DNA of 38,141 nucleotides from Flavobacteriales bacterium (GCA_002696275.1 NZRO01000024.1:70853-108993), one strand, 5' to 3'. Shown: positions 16,790 through 26,096, counted from the stretch's first letter. The notes: a model not told the origin generated them from the sequence alone. Program-made: numbers and translations.

Positions 16790-17608
16790 TTATTGTCCTC
16801 CTAATATAATTGGTAAGTCTCCATCTCCATTTCCAATTACGATTACCTTAGAATTTTCTGATTTTGAAATTTCTTGAGTTGCTTCTACTCCTTTCCACTT
16901 TAATAACTGAGGTGTAATAGTTTGGTTTACAATTCTTTGGAATTTAGAAATACCATTAGCTTCAATCTCTTTTCTTTCTGCTTCTTTTTGTGCCTTTTGT
17001 ATTTTAAAATCGTATTCTAAAGCTTCTTGTTCTTGTTTTAATTTTTGTTCGATTGCGTCTCTTAAAGTTTGTGGCAAGGTTACATCTCTAATGTATATTG
17101 CAGGAAGTGCAATATCTTTAGCACTTACAATTTCTTGAGTCTTTGTATATATCTCAGTTTCAATTTCTTCTCTTTTAGTAGAGTATAATTCTTCAGGAAG
17201 ATAATCTCCAATAACTTCTCTAGTTACCGATCTAACGGCTGGCTTAATTATCTTTTCTAAATAATTAGTACCTATGTTATCATGTAAGTATCCTATTCTA
17301 TCGTTTACAGGTTTATGAATAATAGACAAATCAATTTTAATAGAAAGTCCATTTTTAGATAAAACTTCCATTTTTTCGAATGTTTCTGTTTCTTTCACAT
17401 CATATACTATCATATCGTTCCATGGAGCTACTATATGTAGTCCTTGACCATATATTGTTTCTTTATCTAATCCATCTCCTAATGTTTTGAACAGTACTCC
17501 TTTTTGTCCTGGGTTGATAGTTATAAACATACTAGATCCGAATATAAATAGTAAAATAATTCCTAATAATCCGAATACTAATACTCTTGGTAATCCTTGG
17601 TTTTCCAT
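16790..17608 (-). CDS. Prohibitin / SPFH-domain membrane protein
   Basis: This 272-aa protein has one N-terminal membrane segment (about residues 9-31, VFGLLGIILLFIFGSSMFI) followed by an SPFH/band 7 domain. The latter starts INPGQKGVLFKTLGDGL and includes TREVIGDYLPEELYSTKREE, and a charged coiled coil follows (KQEQEALEYDFKIQKAQKEA). Proteins of this type form large membrane-bound rings that organise membrane domains and proteolysis. It starts 12 nt after the DUF6340-like lipoprotein gene and is followed by a small secreted protein, so a cell-envelope role is likely. Confidence 0.9.
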   Translation of the reverse strand: MENQGLPRVLVFGLLGIILLFIFGSSMFITINPGQKGVLFKTLGDGLDKETIYGQGLHIVAPWNDMIVYDVKETETFEKMEVLSKNGLSIKIDLSIIHKPVNDRIGYLHDNIGTNYLEKIIKPAVRSVTREVIGDYLPEELYSTKREEIETEIYTKTQEIVSAKDIALPAIYIRDVTLPQTLRDAIEQKLKQEQEALEYDFKIQKAQKEAERKEIEANGISKFQRIVNQTITPQLLKWKGVEATQEISKSENSKVIVIGNGDGDLPIILGGQ

Positions 17609-17620
17609 AATTTAGTTGTT

Positions 17621-18655
17621 TTAGTTATTTAATTGTTCTTGTAATCTTTTTTCATCTGTTTGTCTCTTTTTTAGAGTAGAAATATAAGTAACAGCTCTAT
17701 TCTCACCCATTTGTTCTGCTTTTTCAGCATAATCTATTGCAGTATTTAGCTTTCCTTTTATTTCTGACGCAAGCGCTAAATTATAATACGCCTTGCGTGC
17801 TATTTTATAATCTTCGTGATTAGTTAGTGATTTCCATATTTCTATAGCCTTATCCCAATCTGCTCTTTTTACATAATTTTTTGCGAGTTTCAACTTTTCT
17901 GATTTTCCTGTAAAATACAATCTATTTTGTTTTGTCCATACAGGCGTAATTCTAAAACCATATTGTTCCCCAGCAAATATACCCGAACTTTTTAAAGCTT
18001 GTCGTTTTGAAGGGAGATTTGCTCTGGCATCATCATAACTATTTCCCCATTCAACATATTCTTTTACTTCTGTAAAAGTATTGACATCTACTATTTTTTT
18101 TGTAGTTGCATCGTATATTCTCCAACCACTTTCAATTTCCATTACTAGGGTGACAGGATATCTTACTTCTTTTATTTTAGCTCCTTTTATTGTTTTTGTC
18201 TTTACTACTTTTTTACCTTCAAATGTTCTAGAGTCTGAATCAAATGTAGAAAGTACAATTAAGGCGTCCGCTCCATATGTATCACAAATTTTTTTTACTT
18301 TACTCCAATCTAATAAATCAGGAAATGTAGAAGTTCCCGTTCCTTTTAAATTCAAATCTCCACCGCCTCTCAACTCATATCTTTCTGAATTAGAAAGCAT
18401 CTGCGTAAGTCCCATTACGCAATATTCCGATCCTTTTTTATCAGCTCCAATTCCTTCTCCTGTAAATATCCCCTCTACAATATTTCCTACCATATTTTCT
18501 TTTCCTGCAGTACTCCTGTTTACCACAACTACTTTTTGCACGCTTTGTGGCACACTTATATCTGCTGGTCGCTGTATATTTACTATTACGGATGAAGTTC
18601 CGCAACTTACGAATATGCTTATCATTAGTAAATATAATATGTTCTTTATCTTCAT
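17621..18655 (-). CDS. DUF6340-like lipoprotein with TPR-like C-terminus
   Basis: This 344-aa protein has a lipoprotein signal (MKIKNILYLLMISIFVSC) with lipobox Cys18, so it is predicted to be membrane-anchored on the far side of the inner membrane. The body resembles the Bacteroidota DUF6340 group: VVVVNRSTAGKENMVGNIVE near the start, a central region with DALIVLSTFDSDSRT, and a helical, TPR-like end (KNYVKRADWDKAIEIWKSL; ALASEIKGKLNTAIDYAEKA). The DUF assignment is from memory and the function is unknown. It heads a three-gene run with the prohibitin-like and small secreted proteins. A -7 element (TAAATTTG) lies 18-25 nt upstream. Confidence 0.82.
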   Translation of the reverse strand: MKIKNILYLLMISIFVSCGTSSVIVNIQRPADISVPQSVQKVVVVNRSTAGKENMVGNIVEGIFTGEGIGADKKGSEYCVMGLTQMLSNSERYELRGGGDLNLKGTGTSTFPDLLDWSKVKKICDTYGADALIVLSTFDSDSRTFEGKKVVKTKTIKGAKIKEVRYPVTLVMEIESGWRIYDATTKKIVDVNTFTEVKEYVEWGNSYDDARANLPSKRQALKSSGIFAGEQYGFRITPVWTKQNRLYFTGKSEKLKLAKNYVKRADWDKAIEIWKSLTNHEDYKIARKAYYNLALASEIKGKLNTAIDYAEKAEQMGENRAVTYISTLKKRQTDEKRLQEQLNN

Positions 18656-18672
18656 AAAATAAATTTGGACTA

Positions 18673-18680
18673 CAAATTTA
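18673..18680 (-). promoter_or_regulatory. -7 element for the DUF6340-like lipoprotein operon
   Basis: The minus strand reads TAAATTTG, matching TAnnTTTG, ending 17 nt before the ATG at 18655. That predicts a leader of about 10 nt. No TTTG is found at the expected -33 distance. Confidence 0.5.
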
Positions 18681-18726
18681 ATAAAACTAAAGTAAAAGAC
18701 ATCATAATTATAGCTTATAAATATAT

Positions 18727-18734
18727 TATATTTG
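18727..18734 (+). promoter_or_regulatory. -7 element for the glycosyltransferase-tsaC-cca-miaA operon
   Basis: TATATTTG matches TAnnTTTG and ends 25 nt before the ATG at 18760. No clear TTTG is present at -33. It is divergent from the lipoprotein promoter at 18673-18680. Confidence 0.5.
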
Positions 18735-18759
18735 CGTTATTACAAAAATTCTACCAAAA

Positions 18760-19881
18760 ATGAGAATAGGATTTGATGCCAAACGCGCTTTTTACAACCA
18801 AACAGGATTAGGCAACTACTCGAGAGACTCTATTCGTATTTTATCTCATTATTATAAAGATAACGATTACTTTCTGTATACTCCTAAACTGCTTCAAAAC
18901 AACAGACTTTCCTTTATATATGAAAGAGAAAATTGTCATACTCGAGTTCCTTTTTCTCTTATTGGTAATCTATTCACAAAATATTGGAGAAGCAAAAACA
19001 TAGTAAAAGATCTAATACAAGATGAAATAGATATTTATCACGGACTTTCACACGAACTTCCTTTAGGGATTGAAAAAACTAAAATTAAATCAGTAGTTAG
19101 TATACACGATGTTATTTTTATTCGCTATCCACATCTATTTACAATAATCGATAGAAAAATATACCACAAAAAAATTTTGTCAGCTTGTAAAAGAGCAGAC
19201 AAAATAATTGCAATTAGTAAACAAACTAAATCAGATATTATCAAATTCTTTAACATTCCAGAAAACAAAGTAGAAGTTGTATATCAAGGATGCAATGTTA
19301 TTTTTCAAAAATCTATTTCTAAGGATGAAAAACAAGAAGTTATATCTAAATATAATCTACCTCAAAACTTTCTATTATATGTTTCTAGTATTACAGAGAG
19401 GAAAAATCTACTAAATATTCTGAAAAGTATCCACAAGTTAAATAATCAACATTTAGTAATTATTGGAGATGGAAAAGCCTATAAAAATAAGTGCTTAGAA
19501 TATATTCATAAACACAAATTAAAAGAAAAAGTACACTTAATTCATAAGATAGATTTAAAGGAAATGGCTGCAATTTATCAATCTGCAGATATCATGTTGT
19601 ACCCATCTCTGTTTGAAGGATTCGGATTACCAATTCTTGAAGCTTTATTCAGTAAAACACCCGTTATAACTTCAAAAGGAGGATGTTTTTCAGAAGCAGG
19701 AGGAAAACACTCAATTTACATCAACCCTCAATCTGAACAGGAACTTACAAAAGCAATAATAAAAATACAAGCTGACAAAAATTTGAGAGCGAAAATGATA
19801 GAAGAAGGGTACAAATACGCACAAAATTTTACGGATATAAAAGTTGCAAAAAATCTATTTAATATATATAAAAACTTATAA
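18760..19881 (+). CDS. Glycosyltransferase, GT4 family
   Basis: This 373-aa GT-B fold enzyme probably transfers a sugar from a nucleotide-sugar donor to an unknown acceptor. The C-terminal donor domain has the E-x7-E motif in LFEGFGLPILEALF, then VITSKGGCFSEAGG. The N-terminal part includes DIYHGLSHELP and SVVSIHDVIFIRYP. No membrane segment is visible. It is the first gene of a five-gene plus-strand run; tsaC begins at the base after its stop. The other recognised members act on tRNA, so its presence may reflect a shared transcript rather than a shared pathway. Confidence 0.9.
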   Translation: MRIGFDAKRAFYNQTGLGNYSRDSIRILSHYYKDNDYFLYTPKLLQNNRLSFIYERENCHTRVPFSLIGNLFTKYWRSKNIVKDLIQDEIDIYHGLSHELPLGIEKTKIKSVVSIHDVIFIRYPHLFTIIDRKIYHKKILSACKRADKIIAISKQTKSDIIKFFNIPENKVEVVYQGCNVIFQKSISKDEKQEVISKYNLPQNFLLYVSSITERKNLLNILKSIHKLNNQHLVIIGDGKAYKNKCLEYIHKHKLKEKVHLIHKIDLKEMAAIYQSADIMLYPSLFEGFGLPILEALFSKTPVITSKGGCFSEAGGKHSIYINPQSEQELTKAIIKIQADKNLRAKMIEEGYKYAQNFTDIKVAKNLFNIYKNL

Positions 19882-20424
19882 ATGCAAGCAGAGGTTATAA
19901 AAGCAGTTAAGATTTTAAAAGATGGGGGAATTATCCTCTATCCAACTGATACTATTTGGGGATTAGGTTGTGACGCAACAAATCAAAATGCTATACAGAA
20001 AATATATAAGATTAAACAAAGAGAAGATTCAAAAGCTCTTATTAGCTTAGTTTCAGATATCAATATGTTATACCAGTACACAAATTATATTCCTAAATTT
20101 AACATTACAGATCAACCAACTACTGTAATCTATCCTAATGTTAAAGGTCTTTCTAAGAAATTACTTCCCAAAGATGGATCTGCTGCTATTCGTATTCCTT
20201 CAGATGAATTTTGTTTTAAACTAATACAAGAACTCAAAGGAGCTATTGTTTCTACTTCTGCTAACATTAGTGGTGAGAAAAGTCCAAAACAGTTTTCAGA
20301 TATTTCTAATCATATTAAAAATAATGCAGATTATATAGTAAATTTGCGACATGATGAAAGAATGGAAAATCCTTCTACAATCTTAAAAATAGAAACAGAC
20401 GGAAAGATAACAAAACTACGATAG
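19882..20424 (+). CDS. tsaC: L-threonylcarbamoyladenylate synthase (TsaC/YrdC family)
   Basis: This enzyme makes threonylcarbamoyl-AMP from threonine, bicarbonate and ATP, the first step of t6A37 modification of ANN-decoding tRNAs. It is 180 aa, the short TsaC form without the extra Sua5 domain. The YrdC signature is GGIILYPTDTIWGLGCDATN followed by KIKQREDSKALISLV, with TTVIYPNVKGL and GAIVSTSANISGE further on. The ATG directly follows the glycosyltransferase stop, and its own TAG overlaps the GTG of the next gene. Confidence 0.94.
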   Translation: MQAEVIKAVKILKDGGIILYPTDTIWGLGCDATNQNAIQKIYKIKQREDSKALISLVSDINMLYQYTNYIPKFNITDQPTTVIYPNVKGLSKKLLPKDGSAAIRIPSDEFCFKLIQELKGAIVSTSANISGEKSPKQFSDISNHIKNNADYIVNLRHDERMENPSTILKIETDGKITKLR

Positions 20425-21845
20425 TGAATTTATCAGAATTTCTTACAAATCCTATTTTCAAAACTATTTCTGTAGTAGCAGATTCTTCTAATTTAGAATG
20501 CTATGTAGTAGGTGGTTTTGTTCGTGATATTCTTTTAAGCAGAAAACAAATTAAAACAGATATTGATTTTGTTTGTGTTGGTTCCGGAATAAATCTAGCT
20601 AAAGAAGTTGCTAAAAAATTAGGGAATAAAACAGATGTGAAATTTTTTAAAAATTTTGGAACTGCTATGATTAAGTATAAATCTGAATGTTATGAGTTTG
20701 TAGGAGCCAGAAAAGAGTCTTATAGAGCAAACTCCCGAAAACCAATAGTAGAAGATGGAAGTCTTCAAGACGACCAAAACAGAAGAGATTTCACCATAAA
20801 TGCTATGGCTATTTGCCTAAACTCATCTAGTTACGGAAACTTAGTAGATCCTTTTAACGGAATTAAAGATCTAAAATTAAAAATTATCAAAACTCCTCTC
20901 AATCCAGACACTACCTTTTCTGACGACCCACTAAGAATGATGAGAGCTATTCGTTTTGCGACACAACTAAACTTTAATATTGAAGAAAATTGTTATAATT
21001 CTATTTGTAATAACACTAAACGAATTTCAATTATCTCCAAAGAAAGAATTACAGAAGAATTAAATAAAATACTTCTTTCAGAAAAACCTTCTTTAGGACT
21101 AAAATTATTATTTAACACCAAATTATTACATGAATTCTTACCGGAAATAGTAAAATTAGAAGGTGTAGAAAAAAGAGAGGGTTTTGCACACAAAGATAAC
21201 TTCTACCATACACTTGAAGTAATAGACAATATTAGAAAAAAGACCAATAACTTATGGCTTATCTGGGCAGCTTTATTACATGATATAGCAAAGCCTCAAA
21301 CCAAACGCTTCGAAAAAGGACATGGTTGGACCTTTCATTCACATGAATTTCTAGGAGGTAAAATGGTCCCAAGAATTTTTAGAAAACTAAAACTTCCTTT
21401 AAACGAAAAAATGAAGTATGTAAAGAAATTAGTCACACTTCACTTGAGACCAATTGTTCTGGCACAAGATATTGTTTCCGACTCCGCTATCAGAAGACTT
21501 CTTTTTGATGCTGGAGACGATGTTGATGATTTAATGACTTTATGTGAAGCAGACATTACATCAAAAAATCCACTTAAAGTTGCAAAATATATCAATAATT
21601 TTAAATTAGTTCGAAAAAAACTGAAAGAAGTAGAAGAAAAAGACCATATCCGAAATTGGGAACCTCCAATTAAAGGACAAGAGATTATGGAAATATTTAA
21701 AATACAAGCTGGCAAAGAAGTTGGAATTCTAAAAAATTCCTTAAAAGAAGCAATATTAGAAGGAGAAGTAGAAAACAATAGAGAATCTGCATTAGAATTC
21801 ATGAAAAATAAAGCAAAAGAAATAAACTTAAAAACTAATGATTAA
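20424..21845 (+). CDS. cca: CCA tRNA nucleotidyltransferase with HD domain
   Basis: This 473-aa enzyme adds or repairs the CCA 3' end of tRNA. The polymerase head has the motif VVGGFVRDILL and the catalytic acidic pair in KTDIDFVCVG; then come DFTINAMAICLN and PLRMMRAIRFATQLNF. An HD phosphohydrolase domain follows, with LIWAALLHDIAKPQTKRFEK. The start is GTG overlapping the tsaC stop (TAGTG), which implies translational coupling; no upstream alternative is possible without running into tsaC. A class assignment of CCA-adding versus poly(A) or split-function enzyme cannot be made from motifs alone. Confidence 0.92.
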   Translation: MNLSEFLTNPIFKTISVVADSSNLECYVVGGFVRDILLSRKQIKTDIDFVCVGSGINLAKEVAKKLGNKTDVKFFKNFGTAMIKYKSECYEFVGARKESYRANSRKPIVEDGSLQDDQNRRDFTINAMAICLNSSSYGNLVDPFNGIKDLKLKIIKTPLNPDTTFSDDPLRMMRAIRFATQLNFNIEENCYNSICNNTKRISIISKERITEELNKILLSEKPSLGLKLLFNTKLLHEFLPEIVKLEGVEKREGFAHKDNFYHTLEVIDNIRKKTNNLWLIWAALLHDIAKPQTKRFEKGHGWTFHSHEFLGGKMVPRIFRKLKLPLNEKMKYVKKLVTLHLRPIVLAQDIVSDSAIRRLLFDAGDDVDDLMTLCEADITSKNPLKVAKYINNFKLVRKKLKEVEEKDHIRNWEPPIKGQEIMEIFKIQAGKEVGILKNSLKEAILEGEVENNRESALEFMKNKAKEINLKTND

Positions 21846-22323
21846 AATTAGAGCTACATTAGAAAGCAATGAAGTCGTAATTAGAGAATTGATTATTGAT
21901 GAAAATTTAACCCTTGAAGACTTACACAGATTAATTACTAAAAATTTTAACTTGGGTGATTTTGAAATGGCTTCCTTTTTTCAAACTGATTGTGATTTAA
22001 ATCTGGGATGTGAAATCTCTTTGTTTGATACTTCTCAAACAATAGGAGAATCACTTGTAATGAATCAAGTAATTATTTCGACATTACTATACTCATCCGA
22101 AACACAACTAATATATGTTTATGACTTTCTTAAAATGTGGAGGTTTCATATTCAGTATGTTGAAAAAGTAGTTTCTTTGGAAAATACTAATTTATACTCT
22201 ATAGGAAAAATGCCTAGTGAAGCACCAAAATTTACCTTTGAATCCGATAAGAAAAAAGGAGAATATGACAGTTTTAGGGAAGAATTTGATGATTTTGATG
22301 AATTTAAGGGCTATGAATACTAA
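21838..22323 (+). CDS. Plasmid pRiA4b ORF-3-like protein
   Basis: This 161-aa protein resembles the pRiA4b ORF-3 / IS1096 passenger (TnpR-named) family. Typical features are a short N-terminal beta part (MIKIRATLESNEVVIREL), LTLEDLHRLITKNFNL, FFQTDCDLN, the conserved LIYVYDFLKMWRFHIQ, and a strongly acidic tail (EEFDDFDEFKG). The biochemical function is unknown. Despite the family name, there is no transposase or plasmid gene nearby. It overlaps the CCA gene by 8 nt upstream and miaA by 11 nt downstream, so it is embedded in a tRNA-maturation operon. Confidence 0.83.
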   Translation: MIKIRATLESNEVVIRELIIDENLTLEDLHRLITKNFNLGDFEMASFFQTDCDLNLGCEISLFDTSQTIGESLVMNQVIISTLLYSSETQLIYVYDFLKMWRFHIQYVEKVVSLENTNLYSIGKMPSEAPKFTFESDKKKGEYDSFREEFDDFDEFKGYEY

Positions 22324-23206
22324 AACACTTGTTGTTGTTTTAGGACCTACTGCTATTGGAAAAACCAGCCTTAGCATAAATCTTGCTAAACATTATAATA
22401 CTGAAATTATTTCTGCAGATTCTCGACAATTCTACAAGGAATTATTAATAGGATCTGCTCCTCCATCAAAAGATGAACTACAAGAGGTACAACATCATTT
22501 TATTCAGCACCTTTCTGTATCAGAAGATTATAATGTCGGAAATTTTGAAGAAGATGCAATCCAAAAAATTGAAGAATTATTTCATAGAAAAGATAAAGTA
22601 ATTTTAGTTGGTGGATCGGGACTGTACATAGATGCAGTATGTAAAGGTTTAGACAAGATGCCAGAGATATCTTCTGAAATGAGAAAAAATATTATAAAAA
22701 TCTATAATGAAAAGGGAATTGAATTTCTACAACAAGAATTAAAATTAAAAGATCCTATATACTTCAGTGAAGTTGATAAAAACAATCCTCAACGATTAAT
22801 GAGAGCACTAGAAATAATTTATTCAACAAACAAACCATTTTCAAATTTCAAAACAAAAATTCCTAAAAAAAGAAATTTTAACATTGTAAAAGTAGGTCTT
22901 CAAATCGAAAGAGAGATATTATACGATAGAATCAATAACAGAGTAGAGGAAATGATATCAAATGGACTACTCAATGAAGTGGAATCTCTCCAAATTTATA
23001 GATACAAAAACTCATTACAAACAGTAGGATACAAAGAGTTATTCGATTATTTTGATGGTATTACAACACTCACAGAGGCTATTGATAAAATAAAACAAAA
23101 TACTAGGAGGTTCGCAAAGCGACAAATCACATGGTTTAAGAAAGATAAATCAACAACTTATTTTTCACCCGAAAACATCAATAGAATTATAGATTTTATC
23201 GGATAA
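22313..23206 (+). CDS. miaA: tRNA dimethylallyltransferase
   Basis: MiaA transfers a dimethylallyl group to A37 of UNN-decoding tRNAs (i6A). The P-loop is GPTAIGKTSLS, followed by ADSRQFYKEL, GGSGLYIDAV, and the C-terminal RRFAKRQITWFKKDKS. I placed the start at 22313 (MNTKTLVVVLGPTAIGK), giving 297 aa with the P-loop near the N-terminus as usual. An in-frame ATG at 22217 would add 32 unrelated residues that overlap the previous gene. Its end overlaps by 11 bp, tail to tail, the SprB-like gene on the other strand. Confidence 0.94.
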   Translation: MNTKTLVVVLGPTAIGKTSLSINLAKHYNTEIISADSRQFYKELLIGSAPPSKDELQEVQHHFIQHLSVSEDYNVGNFEEDAIQKIEELFHRKDKVILVGGSGLYIDAVCKGLDKMPEISSEMRKNIIKIYNEKGIEFLQQELKLKDPIYFSEVDKNNPQRLMRALEIIYSTNKPFSNFKTKIPKKRNFNIVKVGLQIEREILYDRINNRVEEMISNGLLNEVESLQIYRYKNSLQTVGYKELFDYFDGITTLTEAIDKIKQNTRRFAKRQITWFKKDKSTTYFSPENINRIIDFIG

Positions 23207-26096
23207 TAGAAACTGTTCCTTTAATTTTGTCATATTCATCTCCCAAATCAATTATATAAAAGTAAGAACCATCCATAACATCATTTCCTGTTTCATTCTT
23301 TCCATCCCAAGGTGAGTCATAACCAATAGACTTAAATACTAATTTTCCATATCTATTATAAACTCTTACTTCTGAATCGGAATAAAAGAAAGCGTCCTCT
23401 AACAACCAAACATCATTTACTTCATCTCCATTTGGAGTAAATACATTAGGAACACAATCCTCTGTAAATGCGGCAATCCTAAATGCTGTATCAATAATAC
23501 ACATATTTTCATCTGTAATTTGAACAGAATAAATTCCAGGATTTAGATTTAAATTTATAGGGTTTTCAGTTTCTCCAGAGCTCCATAAATAAGTATAATC
23601 TCCAGTACCACCAGTTACATCTACTCGCAACTCTACATCTAAATTAGTTATTTCACACTCAACAATAAAATCTGAGGGATCTAATGTTAATATAAAATCT
23701 TCAACAATTACATCTTCAACCACTTCACATCCATTTACATCCGTAACCCAGACCCTATGAAATCCAGGACAAATATTTCCATGTGCAGACACATCACCAT
23801 TGTCCCACAAATAAGTATATGGGCCAGAACCCCACAAATCACTATCTTCATATACAGTTGTCGTAGATATATCTACAATACCTCCTAGTGGAAAATAAAG
23901 TTCTGCATAAACACTATCCAAAACCTCACAATTATTTACATCAGTTGTAGTAACAAAATACCATGCCTCACACAAATCTTCTATTAACGGATTTGTTTCT
24001 CCAGCTATCTGATCCATATTCTCATCATACCACTGATAGTTAAATGGAGGACCAACTGTTGAATTAACGACTTCAACTTCGGCAAAATTTTGAGGATTAT
24101 TTGTATGATAAATACTAGTTTCTAATATATAATCAATCACAGTAAATTCATACATTGATGTATCTCCACAAGAATCTGTCACAAGTACCCAATGATCTCC
24201 TTCTGTAAATCCAGAAGCTGAAGAAGTAACTTCTCCATTACTCCATATAAATGAAACTGGATCAGTACCTCCGTAATGAGTTACGGAAGCAGACGCCCCT
24301 TGATTACAAGTAGCAGGGACAAAACTTCCAATCACAAATAATTCTTCAGGTTCAATTATAGTAATACTATTTGTAGCTGAACAAGCGTTTACATCTGTAA
24401 TATCTACCGTATAAGTACCCGCACCTACTACTATTTGGCTTGTCACCTCAGAATTAGACCATAAAATACTATAAGGGGCTGTTCCTCCAGAAATTATTGA
24501 ATTTATAATTGTTTGACTTCCATTACATGTTAATGGATTTATAAACCCACCAAAACTAACATTTAAATCGTCGGGGTCATTCACTTTAACACTATCAATA
24601 AATACACAAGATAAACTATCAGAAGTCTCTACATAATAAGTACCCTCTGATAGTGAATACACTGAATCAGGACTTCCAGAAGCATTAATCCAGAAATAAT
24701 TTAAAGAACCCGTTCCTCCTGAAATATCAATAGAAATACTTGCGTTAGCATCTCCATTACATAATGGAGGATAAACTATTTCATTTAAATCTACATCTGG
24801 ATTCTCTTCTACAACAAAATCTTCCATATAAACACAACCTAAAGAGTCCGTAATAAATAAAGTATAGGTTCCTGCAAATAAAGAGTCTGTATTTACACCA
24901 CCCCATTGAATAGAGTAAGGAGGAACACCTCCATAAATAGTATCAACAATCAATTTTCCTGTATTGGTACCAAAACATGGAGCAACTATAGAGGTAACAT
25001 CACAATATATAGTATTAGGAGCATTTAATGTATAATCTAATGTATCAATACAATTATAATCAAGATCTAAAATAATAGCGGAATAAACCCCCGAATTAAC
25101 ATAAATAGAATCTCCTGGAAAAAAATTAATCCAATTGAATTCTAAATTAGAGTGTCCCCCAGAAATACTATCTAATTTTAGCCATGTACTATCTTGTTCA
25201 CAAATTATAGTAGGGTTTATAGATACATGTAATTCATAATCATTTGGTTCTGTCACAGAAATTAATGAATCCAAAGCACATCCAAAAGAATCAACAACAT
25301 TTAAAGTATAATTTCCAACACCTAAGCTATCAAAACTAACATAATAAGGAGTTGTATCAGATAAAATATTTGAAGATTGACCAATTCTATTTATATATCT
25401 TATAGTATCATTATTTGTGTTAGTTAAATAAAAATCATAATAATTTCCAGAATCAAATCTTTTCCCGTCTTTTATATTTACTAATATTGAACCTGTATTT
25501 GTTCCTTTACAATGGACAGTACTCTGAATAAGAGAATCTATTCTAAGTAAATTTGGCTGAAAAACATTAGCGGTGTCTTCTAATATACACCCTATACTAT
25601 CTGTTATTTTAACAATATATTGACCAGCTACTAAATTTGTAAGAAGAGTATCATTTGATGACTGAAAAGGAACACCATTTTTAAACCACTCATATAAATA
25701 AGGGGTAACACCTCCAAAAGCTACTCTTCCAACAGAACCAGTAGAATCCCCAAAACATTGTATGTTATTATGATTGTTTGGATTTACCCCTAAAGGACAT
25801 GGAATAAAATATATTTTTGAATCAGTAATTGATCCTGTAGAACCATAAATAAAGACTCTATATTTTCCACATTCAATAGTAGATAAAGAATCTGAATAAA
25901 AATTAACTTGAGTAGAATCTCCAGAATCATCAAAATGATACCAGGATATGAACGTTGGACTTATATCAGTTGTTAAGGAAATATAACCAGAGGAATTATT
26001 ACAGTCGATTCCTTGAATATTTGCATTTAAAATAGTTTGAGAATTCACCTGAATAATAGCAGAAAACAGGAATAATAAAAGTAAAACTCTTTTCAT
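23196..26096 (-). CDS. Secreted SprB-repeat protein with T9SS type B (gliding-associated) C-terminal domain
   Basis: This 966-aa protein has a signal peptide (to about NSQ20) and at least six SprB-type repeats, each starting with a Cys-containing motif. These are IQCFGDSTGSV (about residue 116), HCKGTNTGSI (about 195), PCFGTNTGKL (about 372), LCNGDANASI (about 444), LTCNGSQ (about 520) and TCNQGASASV (about 598), most followed by a GG(T/V)xP-Y pattern. The C-terminus is a type B domain with CVPNVFTPNGDEVNDVW, YNRYGKLVF and PWDGKN. SprB is the mobile adhesin of gliding Flavobacterium; this shorter relative is predicted to be exported by T9SS. A -7 promoter element lies upstream. Confidence 0.88.
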   Translation of the reverse strand: MKRVLLLLFLFSAIIQVNSQTILNANIQGIDCNNSSGYISLTTDISPTFISWYHFDDSGDSTQVNFYSDSLSTIECGKYRVFIYGSTGSITDSKIYFIPCPLGVNPNNHNNIQCFGDSTGSVGRVAFGGVTPYLYEWFKNGVPFQSSNDTLLTNLVAGQYIVKITDSIGCILEDTANVFQPNLLRIDSLIQSTVHCKGTNTGSILVNIKDGKRFDSGNYYDFYLTNTNNDTIRYINRIGQSSNILSDTTPYYVSFDSLGVGNYTLNVVDSFGCALDSLISVTEPNDYELHVSINPTIICEQDSTWLKLDSISGGHSNLEFNWINFFPGDSIYVNSGVYSAIILDLDYNCIDTLDYTLNAPNTIYCDVTSIVAPCFGTNTGKLIVDTIYGGVPPYSIQWGGVNTDSLFAGTYTLFITDSLGCVYMEDFVVEENPDVDLNEIVYPPLCNGDANASISIDISGGTGSLNYFWINASGSPDSVYSLSEGTYYVETSDSLSCVFIDSVKVNDPDDLNVSFGGFINPLTCNGSQTIINSIISGGTAPYSILWSNSEVTSQIVVGAGTYTVDITDVNACSATNSITIIEPEELFVIGSFVPATCNQGASASVTHYGGTDPVSFIWSNGEVTSSASGFTEGDHWVLVTDSCGDTSMYEFTVIDYILETSIYHTNNPQNFAEVEVVNSTVGPPFNYQWYDENMDQIAGETNPLIEDLCEAWYFVTTTDVNNCEVLDSVYAELYFPLGGIVDISTTTVYEDSDLWGSGPYTYLWDNGDVSAHGNICPGFHRVWVTDVNGCEVVEDVIVEDFILTLDPSDFIVECEITNLDVELRVDVTGGTGDYTYLWSSGETENPINLNLNPGIYSVQITDENMCIIDTAFRIAAFTEDCVPNVFTPNGDEVNDVWLLEDAFFYSDSEVRVYNRYGKLVFKSIGYDSPWDGKNETGNDVMDGSYFYIIDLGDEYDKIKGTVSIIR

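Noticed and set aside
18081-18662. 193-codon open frame on the plus strand opposite the DUF6340-like lipoprotein gene
   Set aside because: It is fully antisense to a gene with a clear lipoprotein signal and promoter, and its protein is a low-complexity Ser/Thr/Phe-rich shadow.
22217-22312. Longer miaA starting at 22217
   Set aside because: The extra 32 residues do not resemble MiaA and overlap the preceding gene; the P-loop fits the start at 22313.
21838-22323. Mobile element or plasmid remnant suggested by the pRiA4b / IS1096 family name
   Set aside because: There are no transposase genes, terminal repeats or compositional shift; the gene sits tightly in a tRNA-maturation operon.
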